Source: Chitinispirillales bacterium (GTDB taxonomy: Bacteria; Fibrobacterota; Chitinivibrionia; Chitinivibrionales; Chitinispirillaceae). Taken from it: DNA of 64,000 nt. The notes beneath the pieces were generated by a model. It worked only from the letters and a program-made list of their open reading frames with translations, ran no database searches and was not told where the DNA came from. Shown here one piece after another: positions 25,689 through 34,659 of the stretch. Position 1 is the stretch's first letter; every line of letters begins with the position of its first letter. The stretch is from positions 40,588-104,587 of the forward strand of contig JAITCM010000144.1 in NCBI GenBank assembly GCA_031283085.1, given 5' to 3'. The translations under genes and the position numbers were made by a program.

Positions 25689-26084
25689 TCAGACCCTTCG
25701 CCTTTTGGGCGGCCTGCACCCGTTATGCGGCACCGCCGTAAAATCCTTTATACATATAACTTTCAGCCCCGCCGCCGCGAGCGACCTAATAGCGCTCTCA
25801 CGCCCGTTCCCGGCGCCGCGCAAATGAACCTCAACCTTGCGAACACCGGCGTCAAACGCGGCCTTGCCCACAACCTCGGCGGCCACACCCGCAGCGTAAG
25901 GGGTACTTTTACGCGACCCCTTAAAACCGGCCTTGCCGGGCGTATGCCACGCCACGACATTGCCCTTAACGTCGGTCACGTTTACTATCGTATTGTTGAA
26001 CGTGGCCCGGACATGAGCCACACCTTCCGCCGGCGCTTTCTTCTTAACCTTCTTCGCGCTTGCGCTTGAAGCTTCTTTGTTCAT
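25689..26084 (-). CDS. rpsK: 30S ribosomal protein S11
   Basis: 131 aa. It has a short Lys/Ala-rich N terminus followed by the conserved core ([31 protein letters not shown]) and the C-terminal [12 protein letters not shown]. It belongs to the 30S platform. Here it comes directly after infA and before rpsM; normally rpmJ and rpsM stand between infA and rpsK. Confidence 0.97.
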   Translation of the reverse strand: MNKEASSASAKKVKKKAPAEGVAHVRATFNNTIVNVTDVKGNVVAWHTPGKAGFKGSRKSTPYAAGVAAEVVGKAAFDAGVRKVEVHLRGAGNGRESAIRSLAAAGLKVICIKDFTAVPHNGCRPPKRRRV

Positions 26085-26120
26085 CTCTTACCCTTTTTGT
26101 TATGTAAAATCACAATCACA

Positions 26121-26339
26121 TCATTTATACCTGTAGACAATTCGCCCTCTCGACAAATCGTAGGGCGAAAGCTCCACCAATACCTTATCGCCGGGCAGAA
26201 TCTTTATGTAATTCATCCGCATCTTCCCGGAAATATACGCCAGCACCTCGTGCTTGTTTTCTAAAAGCACCTTGAAGGCCGCGTTGGGCAACGACTCCGT
26301 TATTGTGCCCTCAACCTGTATAGAATCATTTTTTCCCAT
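26121..26339 (-). CDS. infA: Translation initiation factor IF-1
   Basis: 72 aa, exact family length. It is a single S1/OB-fold domain, with the N terminus [13 protein letters not shown], the core [18 protein letters not shown], and the end [11 protein letters not shown]. It blocks the ribosomal A site during initiation with IF-2 and IF-3. It starts 45 nt after secY, with adk and map absent between them. Confidence 0.97.
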   Translation of the reverse strand: MGKNDSIQVEGTITESLPNAAFKVLLENKHEVLAYISGKMRMNYIKILPGDKVLVELSPYDLSRGRIVYRYK

Positions 26340-26384
26340 ATTCTCCGAATATCCGCGCGCCTAAACATTTGCCCGCGTTAAACG

Positions 26385-27704
26385 CTATCTCCTCCCCCGT
26401 AAACTCCCCTTCTTCATAAAGCCCTCATAATTACGCGCCTGCAGATGCGACTCCAACTGCTGCAACGTATCTAAGGCCACGCCCACCACAATCAAAATGC
26501 TCGTGCCGCCGAAGTAAAATCCGCCGCCGAACCCGCGCATAATCAATATAGGCAACACGGCTATGAGCGCCAAAAACACGGAACCGGGCAACGTAATTCT
26601 CGCGAGCACGTTCTCCAAGAACTCCGCCGTCTTTTTCCCCGGACGGATACCCGGTATAAACCCGCCCTGTTTTTTCAGATTGTCGGCTATATCTACCGGA
26701 TTGAAAACAATCGCCGTATAAAAATAGGTAAAGAACACAATCAACAATCCAAATAGAATGGAGTAAATCGCCCCATCGGGCCGAAACCAACTGAACAGCT
26801 CGTCCATAAACGAAGATTCCGCGCCGGCAAAGCTCCTCACTATCATACCAGGAAACGTCATGATGGACGACGCGAAGATAATGGGTATCACACCGGCCAT
26901 ATTCAGGCGTAGCGGCAATACCGTATTCTGCCCGGCGTACATTTTCGCCCCAACAACTTTCTTGGGCGTCTGAATGGGAATGCGCCTCATAGCCTGCGTC
27001 ATTATAACAACCGCCACCGTGGCGGCCACGACCACCGCGACAATGGCAAGCGATTGGACAATGTGCATCCTGTCGACCACTATCTGCTGAATCTCATTAA
27101 GAATCTGATTCGGTATCCTCGCCACAATACCTATAAATATGAGCAACGATATCCCGTTCCCTATCCCACGCGCCGTTATCTGCTCGCCAAGCCACATCGT
27201 TATCACAGTACCGGTGGTGAGCGACACGACCGTCGTGAACATAAACAAAAAACCCTTCATTTGCGGTATAACCGCCGACACGCCGTTGTCCTGAATGCTC
27301 GATATAAAGATTGATATACCTGCGGCCTGAATCGCGCCGAAGATAACCGTTCCGTAGCGTGTGTACTGCGTCAACTTTTTACGGCCCTCGGCCCCCTCGC
27401 GCTGCAACTTGTGGAAGTACGGAAATATTGTCCCCATGAGCTGCAGTATAATGGACGCCGTAATGTACGGCATGATACCAAGCGCGAATACCGTGAAACG
27501 ACCGAAGTTACCCCCCACGAACATATCGTACAACCCGAAAAGCCCGTCCATATTGGCCGACATAAAGCTCTTGAGCACATCGGCGTTGACACCCGGCGTC
27601 GGCACGTGCCCGCCAAGTCTGTAAATAAAAACAATCGCGAGAGTGAAGAAAATTTTCTTCCGCAGTTCGGCGATTTTGAACATATTGCGTACGGTTTCAA
27701 GCAC
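26385..27704 (-). CDS. secY: Protein translocase subunit SecY
   Basis: 439 aa with ten predicted membrane helices. It shows the plug region after TM1 (YRLGGHVPTPGV), FALGIMPYITASIILQL, and the C-terminal loops SFMDELFSWF and GGFIPGIRPGKKTAEFL. It forms the inner-membrane channel with SecE (encoded at 51934). It follows rplO by 2 nt, as in a normal spc operon. Confidence 0.97.
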   Translation of the reverse strand: MLETVRNMFKIAELRKKIFFTLAIVFIYRLGGHVPTPGVNADVLKSFMSANMDGLFGLYDMFVGGNFGRFTVFALGIMPYITASIILQLMGTIFPYFHKLQREGAEGRKKLTQYTRYGTVIFGAIQAAGISIFISSIQDNGVSAVIPQMKGFLFMFTTVVSLTTGTVITMWLGEQITARGIGNGISLLIFIGIVARIPNQILNEIQQIVVDRMHIVQSLAIVAVVVAATVAVVIMTQAMRRIPIQTPKKVVGAKMYAGQNTVLPLRLNMAGVIPIIFASSIMTFPGMIVRSFAGAESSFMDELFSWFRPDGAIYSILFGLLIVFFTYFYTAIVFNPVDIADNLKKQGGFIPGIRPGKKTAEFLENVLARITLPGSVFLALIAVLPILIMRGFGGGFYFGGTSILIVVGVALDTLQQLESHLQARNYEGFMKKGSLRGRR

Positions 27705-27706
27705 GA

Positions 27707-28153
27707 TTAGACGACCTCTGCTTTCCCTTTTGCCTTCTCTATCTTATCTTTCGCCGACTTCGAATAAGCGTTTACCCGAAACACCAGCGCCTTTGTCAAC
27801 TCCCCCGTCCCCAAAATCTTCACCGGCTTGCCCGCCTCGTGTATCAGCCCCAACTTGCGAAGCGTCTCGGCCGTCACATCCGTTCCGCCCAAATCGACAT
27901 CCTCAAGCGCGCCGACATTGACGATTTGATACTCTTTCTTAAACGGGCTGTGGAACCCAACCTTGGGAATACGGCGTGTGAGAGGCGTTTGACCGCCCTC
28001 AAAGTAAAACTTTTGATAAGCGCCGCTCCGAGCCTTGTCGCCGTTGCTTCCGTGCCCGCCGGTTTTGCCCTGCCCGCTGGCCGTGCCGCGGCCCAACCTC
28101 TTGGTCTCGCGGTGGGAACCCGGCGCCGGCTTTAAATTGTTCATTTTAAGCAT
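27707..28153 (-). CDS. rplO: 50S ribosomal protein L15
   Basis: 148 aa. It has the glycine-rich N terminus (KRLGRGTASGQGKTGGHG) and the conserved GGQTPLTRRIPKVGF. Two ATGs are close together (28153 and 28144). I keep the first because an AGG lies 9 nt upstream, but the second, giving MNNLKPAPG, fits the family equally well. It precedes secY. Confidence 0.95.
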   Translation of the reverse strand: MLKMNNLKPAPGSHRETKRLGRGTASGQGKTGGHGSNGDKARSGAYQKFYFEGGQTPLTRRIPKVGFHSPFKKEYQIVNVGALEDVDLGGTDVTAETLRKLGLIHEAGKPVKILGTGELTKALVFRVNAYSKSAKDKIEKAKGKAEVV

Positions 28154-28207
28154 CTTTATTTGCCTTTTTCCTTAATTACGCAACAAGTTTGATTTCGTAC
28201 GTGACCG

Positions 28208-28266
28208 GATTGCTTCGTCGCTTCGCTCCCCGCAATGACCGTCATTGCGAGCGAAGCGAAACAATC
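28208..28266. repeat. Large inverted repeat (family 2) between rpmD and rplO
   Basis: Two arms of about 28 nt, GATTGCTTCG.CGCTTCGCTC..GCAATGAC and GTCATTGCGAGCGAAGCGAAACAATC, form a nearly perfect 59-bp palindrome. The core CGTCATTGCGAGCGAAGCGAA is a word I have met as a dispersed repeat in unrelated bacterial genomes. It sits in the middle of the spc operon and would form a strong hairpin in the mRNA. Confidence 0.75.
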
Positions 28267-28319
28267 TATAAAACTACCGCTTTTACAAAATAACATTTAC
28301 AGAAAATTTAAAACCGCCT

Positions 28320-28502
28320 CTATATCTCTTCTACAGTCACCAAATGCCTGACGGCGCCTATCATCCCCCGAATCGTAGGGTTGTCATCGTGCTCAACCGT
28401 GTGATTCAGCTTGTGGATGCCCAACGCTTTGATAGTCGCCTTCTGATTCTTGAGGCGGCCGATAGCGCTTCTTACCTGTGTGATTCTCAACTTTTTTGCC
28501 AT
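28320..28502 (-). CDS. rpmD: 50S ribosomal protein L30
   Basis: 60 aa, normal length. It has [24 protein letters not shown] and the [17 protein letters not shown] segment. Order rpsE-rpmD-rplO is standard. A 166-nt gap to rplO carries the family 2 inverted repeat. Confidence 0.95.
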   Translation of the reverse strand: MAKKLRITQVRSAIGRLKNQKATIKALGIHKLNHTVEHDDNPTIRGMIGAVRHLVTVEEI

Positions 28503-28576
28503 ATTGACACACGCTTTCTTCTTTATTGATTACAAAAAACAATGTTTTTTAATTGACACCGACACATCACCACACA

Positions 28577-29077
28577 TTACTCAACGGCTATCTGCCTGAG
28601 CGCCCTTATCTGTTCTCTGGTTTTTAACTGCTTAAGCCCGTCAAGCGTCGCCTTAACCACGTTATGCGCGTTTGTCGTCCCCAAACATTTAGTTAATATG
28701 TTATGGACACCGGCCAACTCCAATACCGCCCGCGCCGGACCGCCGGCTATTACGCCGGTACCCGGAGCCGCCGGCTTCAGGATTATCCTGCCGGCGCCGA
28801 AACGTCCAATAACGTCGTGCGGTATCGTGCCGTCCACAACGCTGACCGTAACCATATTCTTTTTGGCGCTCTCGCCCGCCTTTCGGATAGCCTCCGTGAC
28901 ATCGTTCGCCTTGCCCATGCCGATGCCGACCATACCGCCGCCGTCGCCCACCGCTACGAGCGCGTTAAAACCGAAACGACGACCGCCCTTGACCACCTTC
29001 GCCACACGGCTGACCGCGACAAGCTTCTCGGCAAACTGCGACTCTCCGCCGCTCGATACCAATTCTTCGTTACTCAA
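28577..29077 (-). CDS. rpsE: 30S ribosomal protein S5
   Basis: 166 aa from a TTG start at 29077. I prefer this start because GGAGG lies 10 nt upstream and the resulting N terminus (SNEELVSS, then [22 protein letters not shown]) fits the family; the frame extends upstream to another TTG at 29131 with no good ribosome-binding site. The double-stranded-RNA-binding domain and the C-terminal [18 protein letters not shown] are present. It affects decoding accuracy and helicase activity at the mRNA entry. Confidence 0.93.
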   Translation of the reverse strand: MSNEELVSSGGESQFAEKLVAVSRVAKVVKGGRRFGFNALVAVGDGGGMVGIGMGKANDVTEAIRKAGESAKKNMVTVSVVDGTIPHDVIGRFGAGRIILKPAAPGTGVIAGGPARAVLELAGVHNILTKCLGTTNAHNVVKATLDGLKQLKTREQIRALRQIAVE

Positions 29078-29176
29078 AGATACTACCCCTCCGTTAAGCG
29101 GGAGGCCGAAAACGACACTCCCTACGAACAACTCTTATTTGAACCGACGACCGCTGCCGCGGCGTCGGAATGTCCG

Positions 29177-29551
29177 CTAAAATTCAAGCCCCTTGCCACG
29201 CGCCGCTTCCGCTAACGCCTTAACGCGGCCATGGAAGAGGTAGCCCTTCCTGTCAAACACGACCGTCTTTACGCCCTTGCCAATCGCCATCTCGGCCACC
29301 ATCTCGCCGACGACTTTGGAAACCTCCGTCTTGCTGAGCTTCTTGCCGGAAACCCGCCGGACAAATTCCTTGCCCGTACTGCCCGCGTGAGCGACCGTCT
29401 TGCCCTGCACATCATCGACGACCTGAGCGTAGATGTGATTGATACTGCGCCTCACGCACAGACGCGGACGCTCAGCCGTCCCGCTGACCGACTTACGGAC
29501 ACGCGCCGCACGACGCGAACGTTCGAGGCTCCTTCTCTTTGCACTATTCAT
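29177..29551 (-). CDS. rplR: 50S ribosomal protein L18
   Basis: 124 aa. It has the basic N terminus ([17 protein letters not shown]), [20 protein letters not shown], and the C-terminal [20 protein letters not shown]. It binds 5S rRNA together with L5 and L25. It lies between rplF and rpsE as usual. Confidence 0.96.
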   Translation of the reverse strand: MNSAKRRSLERSRRAARVRKSVSGTAERPRLCVRRSINHIYAQVVDDVQGKTVAHAGSTGKEFVRRVSGKKLSKTEVSKVVGEMVAEMAIGKGVKTVVFDRKGYLFHGRVKALAEAARGKGLEF

Positions 29552-29623
29552 ACCGCTACTTGCTCCTTAAATATTTAAGACGGGCCTGACCCGCCATGAT
29601 GTCGCTTTTTTCAACACAAACAT

Positions 29624-29641
29624 GGGCGAACCCCGTTCGCC
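29624..29641. repeat. Palindromic repeat, family 1, between rplF and rplR
   Basis: GGCGAA (29625-29630) and TTCGCC (29636-29641) pair around CCCCG. Read on the minus strand it begins GTAGTGGCGAACGGGG, close to the family 1 pattern TGTAGGGGCGAA. It starts 2 nt after the rplF stop, the same kind of position as the fba terminator copy, but no T-run follows. Confidence 0.5.
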
Positions 29642-29642
29642 A

Positions 29643-30182
29643 CTACTTACCGGCCGTCTTACCGGCTTTACGGCGTACCTGCTCTCCCGCGTAACGTATG
29701 CCCTTGCCCTTGTAGGGCTCGGGGGGACGGATACGACGGATGTCGGCGGCGGCCTGGCCTACTTTCTCTTTATCTATACCCTCAACTACTATCTTGTTAG
29801 GGCCGTCCGTCTTATAATCAAGTCCCGGACGCGCCTTGAACAGCACAGTCTCCGACAATCCGGCGGCAATCAATAAATCTTTGCCTTTCAGTTCCGCCTT
29901 GTAACCTACGCCCACAATCTCCAACTCAATCTTGTAGCCGGCGGTAACACCGACGACCATATTGTTGATTAGAACCCTGTAAAGCCCCCACAGAGCTTTC
30001 GTGTTCTCCGCCTCCACAGCCGGAGTAAGCGTAATGGCTCCGTCGGCAAACTCAACCTTAACCTCCGGCGGTACTTCTCTGCTCAGCGTTCCCTTACCGC
30101 CCTTGACCTCGACCTTACGGCCGCTGACCGTAACCGAGACGCCTCCGGGAACCTTGACAGGTAATTTTCCTATGCGTGACAC
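29643..30182 (-). CDS. rplF: 50S ribosomal protein L6
   Basis: 179 aa, normal length. Two related beta-alpha domains: MSRIGKLPVKVPGGVSV at the start, and the C-terminal signature PPEPYKGKGIRYAGEQVRRKAGK. It binds 23S rRNA near the sarcin-ricin loop. Standard place between rpsH and rplR. Confidence 0.97.
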   Translation of the reverse strand: MSRIGKLPVKVPGGVSVTVSGRKVEVKGGKGTLSREVPPEVKVEFADGAITLTPAVEAENTKALWGLYRVLINNMVVGVTAGYKIELEIVGVGYKAELKGKDLLIAAGLSETVLFKARPGLDYKTDGPNKIVVEGIDKEKVGQAAADIRRIRPPEPYKGKGIRYAGEQVRRKAGKTAGK

Positions 30183-30235
30183 TTAACCGCTCCTTTTATT
30201 TATTTAATTCACCACATAATCTACCGAACCCAAAC

Positions 30236-30631
30236 CTACCAAATCAAACCGATAACCTCGCCGCCCACATTCATCTTCCTGCAATCCCCGTCCGTCATAA
30301 CACCCTTGGAGGTACTGACGATGGCAATACCCATACCGCTCAACACTTTCGGCACACCGGAGACACCGGAATACTTCTTGCGTCCGGGAGTAGACACGCG
30401 CTTAAGCCCCTGAATGGCGTTGCGCATATTCTCATCGTACCTGAGGAGGATTTTGATAGTCCCCTGCTTTTCGTCTTCAACGAAAGCGTATTTCGAGATG
30501 AAGTGGTTCTCAAAGAGAATCCGCGTAATCTCCTTTTTGAGCTTGTTCGCAGGAACATCCACGGTACGCTTCCGAGCCTGGATAGCGTTCCTTATCCTGT
30601 TGAACATATCGGCAATCTGGTCAGTTAACAT
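30236..30631 (-). CDS. rpsH: 30S ribosomal protein S8
   Basis: 131 aa. It has DQIADMFNRIRNAIQARKRTV at the start and VSTSKGVMTDGDCRKMNVGGEV at the end, the family's RNA-binding C-terminal half. It binds 16S helix 21 and is the spc-operon autorepressor in Enterobacteria. Confidence 0.97.
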   Translation of the reverse strand: MLTDQIADMFNRIRNAIQARKRTVDVPANKLKKEITRILFENHFISKYAFVEDEKQGTIKILLRYDENMRNAIQGLKRVSTPGRKKYSGVSGVPKVLSGMGIAIVSTSKGVMTDGDCRKMNVGGEVIGLIW

Positions 30632-30666
30632 CCTTTACTACCCCTTATATTGTTTTAGATATTTCT

Positions 30667-30852
30667 CTACCAACTGGCCTTGACCACGCCGGGTATCTCC
30701 CCGCGTAAAGCCATCTCCCTGAAACATAGCCTGCAAAGACCGAAATCGCGGATAAACGCCCGCGAACGCCCGCAACGTTTGCAACGCGTGTAAGCGCGCG
30801 CCTTAAACTTCGGCTTTTTTCTGCTCTTCTCAATTAACGCCTTACGTGCCAC
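30667..30852 (-). CDS. rpsN: 30S ribosomal protein S14, zinc type
   Basis: 61 aa, the short form with CKRC and CRLC pairs that bind zinc. It ends [11 protein letters not shown], typical of this type. The short zinc form is common outside the Enterobacteria. Position between rplE and rpsH is standard. Confidence 0.97.
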   Translation of the reverse strand: MARKALIEKSRKKPKFKARAYTRCKRCGRSRAFIRDFGLCRLCFREMALRGEIPGVVKASW

Positions 30853-30916
30853 CGTACCGCTCCTTTTTATCTAATTATCAAATAAAATTCAACGATTTTT
30901 GTTTGCGGAGCCGAAG

Positions 30917-31477
30917 CTACCTCCTAAACGGCATCCCCAACTCCTCCAACAACCCCATGCCCTCCTCATTGCTCCCGGCCGTGGTGTTGATACAGATGTC
31001 CATACCGGATATCTTCGCGATTTTGTCGCGGTCGACTTCTAAAAATACTATCTGCTCTTTGATACCCATGGTATAATTCCCAAAACCGTCGAACGACTTG
31101 CGCGGCAAGCCACGGAAGTCGCGGATACGCGGGATAGTTATCGCGACCAAACGGTCAAAGAACTCCCACATACGCACCCCGCGCAACGTCACCTTCGCGC
31201 CTATCGCTATGCCTTCGCGCAGCTTAAAGTTCGATATCGCCTTTTTGGCGCGCGTCACCACCGGCTTCTGACCGCTGATATCGCGCAGACAGCTCACAGC
31301 CTCATCTATGAGCTTGGCGTCCGCGGTCGCCCCCCCGACACCCATATTGATTACAATTTTGTCGAGACGCGGCACCTGATTGACGTTCTTGTAGCTGAAT
31401 CTCTTCATCAGCGCCGGAACGACCGTGCTCCTGTACTTCTCCCACATACGTGGTTTCTGTTTAGCATCCTTAGCCAC
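30917..31477 (-). CDS. rplE: 50S ribosomal protein L5
   Basis: 186 aa. It shows the core VPRLDKIVINMGVGGATAD, GQKPVVTRAKKAISNFKLREG and the late EGMGLLEELGMPFRR. It is a 5S rRNA binder that contacts S13 across the subunit interface. It starts directly after the rplX stop. Confidence 0.97.
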   Translation of the reverse strand: MAKDAKQKPRMWEKYRSTVVPALMKRFSYKNVNQVPRLDKIVINMGVGGATADAKLIDEAVSCLRDISGQKPVVTRAKKAISNFKLREGIAIGAKVTLRGVRMWEFFDRLVAITIPRIRDFRGLPRKSFDGFGNYTMGIKEQIVFLEVDRDKIAKISGMDICINTTAGSNEEGMGLLEELGMPFRR

Positions 31478-31792
31478 TTATATCGTCTCCTTCGCCTTCT
31501 TGGAATACCTCACTCTGCTCCCATCCTCAAGCACTTTCACGCCGAGGCGCGTTGGCTTGCCCGTCTTGGGACACTTGAGCATTACGTTGGAGATATGAAG
31601 CGTCGCTTCTTTCTCCATAATGCCGCCCTGCTGATTCTTCAGATTGGGCTTTGTGTGACGCTTGACGATGTTTATCCCCTCGACGATGACCCTGCTTTTC
31701 TCCGGGATGACCTTGAGGATTTTACCGCTCTTCCCCCTGTACTCGCCGGACATCACCACGACCACATCGTCTTTACGCAAACCTAATGACAT
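31478..31792 (-). CDS. rplX: 50S ribosomal protein L24
   Basis: 104 aa with an N-terminal KOW motif (KDDVVVVMSGEYRGKSGKIL), then GINIVKRHTKPN. It is an assembly initiator of the 50S subunit. It abuts rplE with no gap. Confidence 0.97.
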   Translation of the reverse strand: MSLGLRKDDVVVVMSGEYRGKSGKILKVIPEKSRVIVEGINIVKRHTKPNLKNQQGGIMEKEATLHISNVMLKCPKTGKPTRLGVKVLEDGSRVRYSKKAKETI

Positions 31793-31817
31793 ACCTCTTC
31801 TCCTAACCTCTGAATTA

Positions 31818-32186
31818 TTACAATACTTCCGGCGCCAACGACACTATGCGCGTGAACTTCTTCTCCCGCAACTCACGGGCGACCGGGCCGAAAATACGTG
31901 TACCCTTCGGTTCGCCGGCGTCGTTTATTATCACCGCAGCGTTGTCGCTGAAACGGATGTACGTCCCGTCCTTACGACCGTACTCCTTTGCCGTGCGAAC
32001 AACGACCGCCTTGGCGACCGAACCTTTCTTAACGGCTCCGTTGGGAATCGCGTCCTTAACGGCGACGACAATCACGTCGCCAACCCGCGCATAACGCCTC
32101 CGTGTGCCGCCGAGCACCCTTATGCACTGCACTTTCTTCGCGCCGGAATTGTCGGCCACGTTCAATCTTGTCTCTACCTGTATCAT
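31818..32186 (-). CDS. rplN: 50S ribosomal protein L14
   Basis: 122 aa, exact family length. It starts [20 protein letters not shown] and ends with [15 protein letters not shown]. It forms an intersubunit bridge and is the binding site of silencing factor RsfS. A 190-nt gap to rpsQ upstream holds nothing I can identify. Confidence 0.97.
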   Translation of the reverse strand: MIQVETRLNVADNSGAKKVQCIRVLGGTRRRYARVGDVIVVAVKDAIPNGAVKKGSVAKAVVVRTAKEYGRKDGTYIRFSDNAAVIINDAGEPKGTRIFGPVARELREKKFTRIVSLAPEVL

Positions 32187-32378
32187 AAACCGCCCGCACC
32201 TTGCTTAAAAACCGATAAGGTTTATTTATTTTCGCTGATAATATACCGCCACCATCAACGCTTGGCCTTTGCATTGACGGCGGCGGCATTTACCAACACC
32301 GCAAATCCACCGGTCGAACCGTACCCATTCATTTGTATATCATCCGTACAATCTTCCGTCAACAACAGACACACCCGC

Positions 32379-32636
32379 CTACTGCGCACGCTCCAATATC
32401 TCACCCACGCGCCAACGCTTCGTCTTCGACAGCGGACGCGTTTCCACTATTCTCACCCTGTCGCCGACCTTGCATTCGTTCGTCTCATCGTGGGCGACAT
32501 AGCGCTTCTTCATCTTGACGGTACGGCCGTAGATAGGATGCATGAGCTGCCGCTCCACCTCCACCACGACACTCTTGTCCATCTTGTCGCTGACGACATC
32601 ACCCTCGCGCTCTTTCCTGTAATTTCTCTCCGACAT
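32379..32636 (-). CDS. rpsQ: 30S ribosomal protein S17
   Basis: 85 aa from the ATG at 32636 ([20 protein letters not shown]). The open frame extends further upstream into rpmC, but the family N terminus starts here. The OB-fold core [18 protein letters not shown] and the late [17 protein letters not shown] are present. It follows rpmC by 13 nt. Confidence 0.95.
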   Translation of the reverse strand: MSERNYRKEREGDVVSDKMDKSVVVEVERQLMHPIYGRTVKMKKRYVAHDETNECKVGDRVRIVETRPLSKTKRWRVGEILERAQ

Positions 32637-32649
32637 CCCTATTCCTCCG

Positions 32650-32856
32650 TCAGGCCTTAGCGGCCGTCCTCTTCTTTTCGTTAAGAATGGTCTTCGCCCG
32701 CGCAATATCCCTCTTGATACCGCGCAACTGAAGCGGGTTCGTGAGCTGACCCATCTTCGCCTGAAACCTCAAATTGAAAAACTCCTCCTCGAGACTGTCG
32801 ACTTTCTTCACGATTTCCTCGGGGGAGAGCTCCCTGATTTCATTCGCCGTAACCAT
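32650..32856 (-). CDS. rpmC: 50S ribosomal protein L29
   Basis: 68 aa. It is a two-helix protein with [21 protein letters not shown] and the [15 protein letters not shown] signature. It lies near the polypeptide exit and binds SRP and trigger factor together with L23. Its ATG overlaps the rplP stop by 1 bp. Confidence 0.96.
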   Translation of the reverse strand: MVTANEIRELSPEEIVKKVDSLEEEFFNLRFQAKMGQLTNPLQLRGIKRDIARAKTILNEKKRTAAKA

Positions 32857-33272
32857 TATATCTGTTTCTCCAATTCAATGAAACGCGTGAGTACCGGCAA
32901 CTTGTGCGCGGCAAGCCTCATGGCCTCCTTTGCTATGTCGGCCTTGATACCGCCAATCTCGAACATCACCGTACCGGGCCTGACAACGGCCACCCAGCCC
33001 TCCGGCGCGCCCTTTCCCGAACCCATGCGGGACTCGGCGGGATGCTTGGTAATGGGCTTGTCCGGAAAAATACGTATCCACACCTTGCCGCCGCGCTTAA
33101 TAAAACGGGTCATAGCGATACGAGCCGCCTCAATCTGACGGTTGTTGACCCAACCCGGTTCCGTAGACTGCAACCCAAACTCCCCGAAAGACACCTCGTT
33201 GCACCGTTGGGCCAACCCGCCCATACTGCCGCGCTGCGTCTTTCTCCATTTTACCTTTTTAGGCGATAACAT
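32856..33272 (-). CDS. rplP: 50S ribosomal protein L16
   Basis: 138 aa, normal length. It has [15 protein letters not shown] at the start, the [22 protein letters not shown] segment and the [15 protein letters not shown] loop. It is located at the A-site finger and is needed late in 50S assembly. Confidence 0.97.
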   Translation of the reverse strand: MLSPKKVKWRKTQRGSMGGLAQRCNEVSFGEFGLQSTEPGWVNNRQIEAARIAMTRFIKRGGKVWIRIFPDKPITKHPAESRMGSGKGAPEGWVAVVRPGTVMFEIGGIKADIAKEAMRLAAHKLPVLTRFIELEKQI

Positions 33273-33320
33273 TCTTCTTACCCTTATTTTAAGTATACAT
33301 TGATACTACCACCAAAAACA

Positions 33321-33992
33321 CTACTTATTCGCCGCTTCCGCGTTGGCCCTGGCCGCCGCCATTGCCCGTGACATGACCTCGCCCTTGCAAATCCACACCT
33401 TTATACCTATGCAACCGTATGTCGTGTGCGACGTCGCCGTCGCGTAGTCTATGTCGGCGCGCAGGGTGTGCAACGGCACACGTCCCTCCTTGAATGTCTC
33501 GGTACGGGCAATCTCGGCGCCGTTTAGCCTCCCGGACACCATTATCTTTATGCCCTCGGCGCCCATACGCATCGCGGTGGATATCGCCTTCTTTATCGCC
33601 TTCTTGTACGACACGCGCTTCTCGACCTGACGCGCTATATTGTCCGCGACAAGCTGGGAATCCATCTCCGGCTTCTTCACCTCGCGGATGTTTATCTGTA
33701 TCTCCTTTTGAGTAAGGTGCTGAAGCTCGCCCTTTAGCCTCTCGACCTCCTCGCCCTTCTTCCCTATCACTATGCCGGGGCGCGACGTGTGGATGCCCAC
33801 CGTCACTCGCTTCGCCGTCCGCTCAATATCTATGGCGCTAATCCCGCCGTGCTCCAGACGCTTGCGGAGATAGCTCCTCAAAATGATGTCCTCGTATAAA
33901 TAATCGGCGAACCGCTCTTTGGCGTACCAATTTGAGCACCACGACCTCGTAATGCCCAACCGCAAACCGACCGGATTAGTCTTTTGACCCAC
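33321..33992 (-). CDS. rpsC: 30S ribosomal protein S3
   Basis: 223 aa. It starts MGQKTNPVGLRLGITRSW, has the KH domain motif RPGIVIGKKGEEVERLKGEL, and the C-terminal TYGCIGIKVWICKGEV. Part of the mRNA entry helicase. Its stop is followed by a 48-nt gap to rplP. Confidence 0.97.
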   Translation of the reverse strand: MGQKTNPVGLRLGITRSWCSNWYAKERFADYLYEDIILRSYLRKRLEHGGISAIDIERTAKRVTVGIHTSRPGIVIGKKGEEVERLKGELQHLTQKEIQINIREVKKPEMDSQLVADNIARQVEKRVSYKKAIKKAISTAMRMGAEGIKIMVSGRLNGAEIARTETFKEGRVPLHTLRADIDYATATSHTTYGCIGIKVWICKGEVMSRAMAAARANAEAANK

Positions 33993-34003
33993 AACCCCTC
34001 CCG

Positions 34004-34345
34004 TTAACTCGATAAAGTGACGGAAATGTGACAGGAGCGCTTGAGAATCGCGGCCGCGCTACCCTTGGCGCACGGACGAAAGCGCTTCATGACAGGTCCG
34101 TCGTCCACACGAATCTCTTTAACGCGAAGCCCGTCAACCTCCACGCCCGCGTCGCCGCCTTTATTCGAAAGATTCGCCACCGCCGAACCTATCAGCTTAG
34201 CGACATCTCCCGCCACCTCTTTCTTTATGCCGAATCTGAGCAAACTCAAGGCCTCGCTGACGTTCTTACCTCTCACCGCGTCGGCTACAAGACGCGCCTT
34301 GCGGGGCGTCGACCTCAAATTTCTTAACACTGCCTTTGCCTCCAT
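34004..34345 (-). CDS. rplV: 50S ribosomal protein L22
   Basis: 113 aa. It shows LRNLRSTPRKARLVADAVRG at the N terminus and the extended hairpin region ending GSAAAILKRSCHISVTLSS, which lines the exit tunnel. Normal order between rpsS and rpsC. Confidence 0.97.
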   Translation of the reverse strand: MEAKAVLRNLRSTPRKARLVADAVRGKNVSEALSLLRFGIKKEVAGDVAKLIGSAVANLSNKGGDAGVEVDGLRVKEIRVDDGPVMKRFRPCAKGSAAAILKRSCHISVTLSS

Positions 34346-34371
34346 GAGCCTTTTCTCCTAACTGGTACAGC

Positions 34372-34656
34372 TTATCGTTTAGCAGACTTATCCGTCTTGG
34401 CGCCGCTATGCCCGCGAAAGTTGCGCGTCGGCGCAAACTCGCCTAAGCGGTGGCCGACCATATTTTCAGTGACATACACCGGAAGAAACTTATTTCCGTT
34501 GTGCACGGAAAAAGTCTGCCCTACAAACTCCGGCAAAATCACCGAACGACGCGACCAGGTCTTTATTATCTTTTTCTGACCGGTCTTGTTTGAATCGTCA
34601 ACCTTCTTCACCAAGTGGCCGTCTACAAACGGCCCTTTCTTTATTGAACGTGCCAT
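34372..34656 (-). CDS. rpsS: 30S ribosomal protein S19
   Basis: 94 aa. It starts [19 protein letters not shown] and contains [21 protein letters not shown] and the [17 protein letters not shown] motif near the end. In the 30S head it pairs with S13. It begins 3 nt after rplB. Confidence 0.97.
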   Translation of the reverse strand: MARSIKKGPFVDGHLVKKVDDSNKTGQKKIIKTWSRRSVILPEFVGQTFSVHNGNKFLPVYVTENMVGHRLGEFAPTRNFRGHSGAKTDKSAKR

Positions 34657-34659
34657 AGC

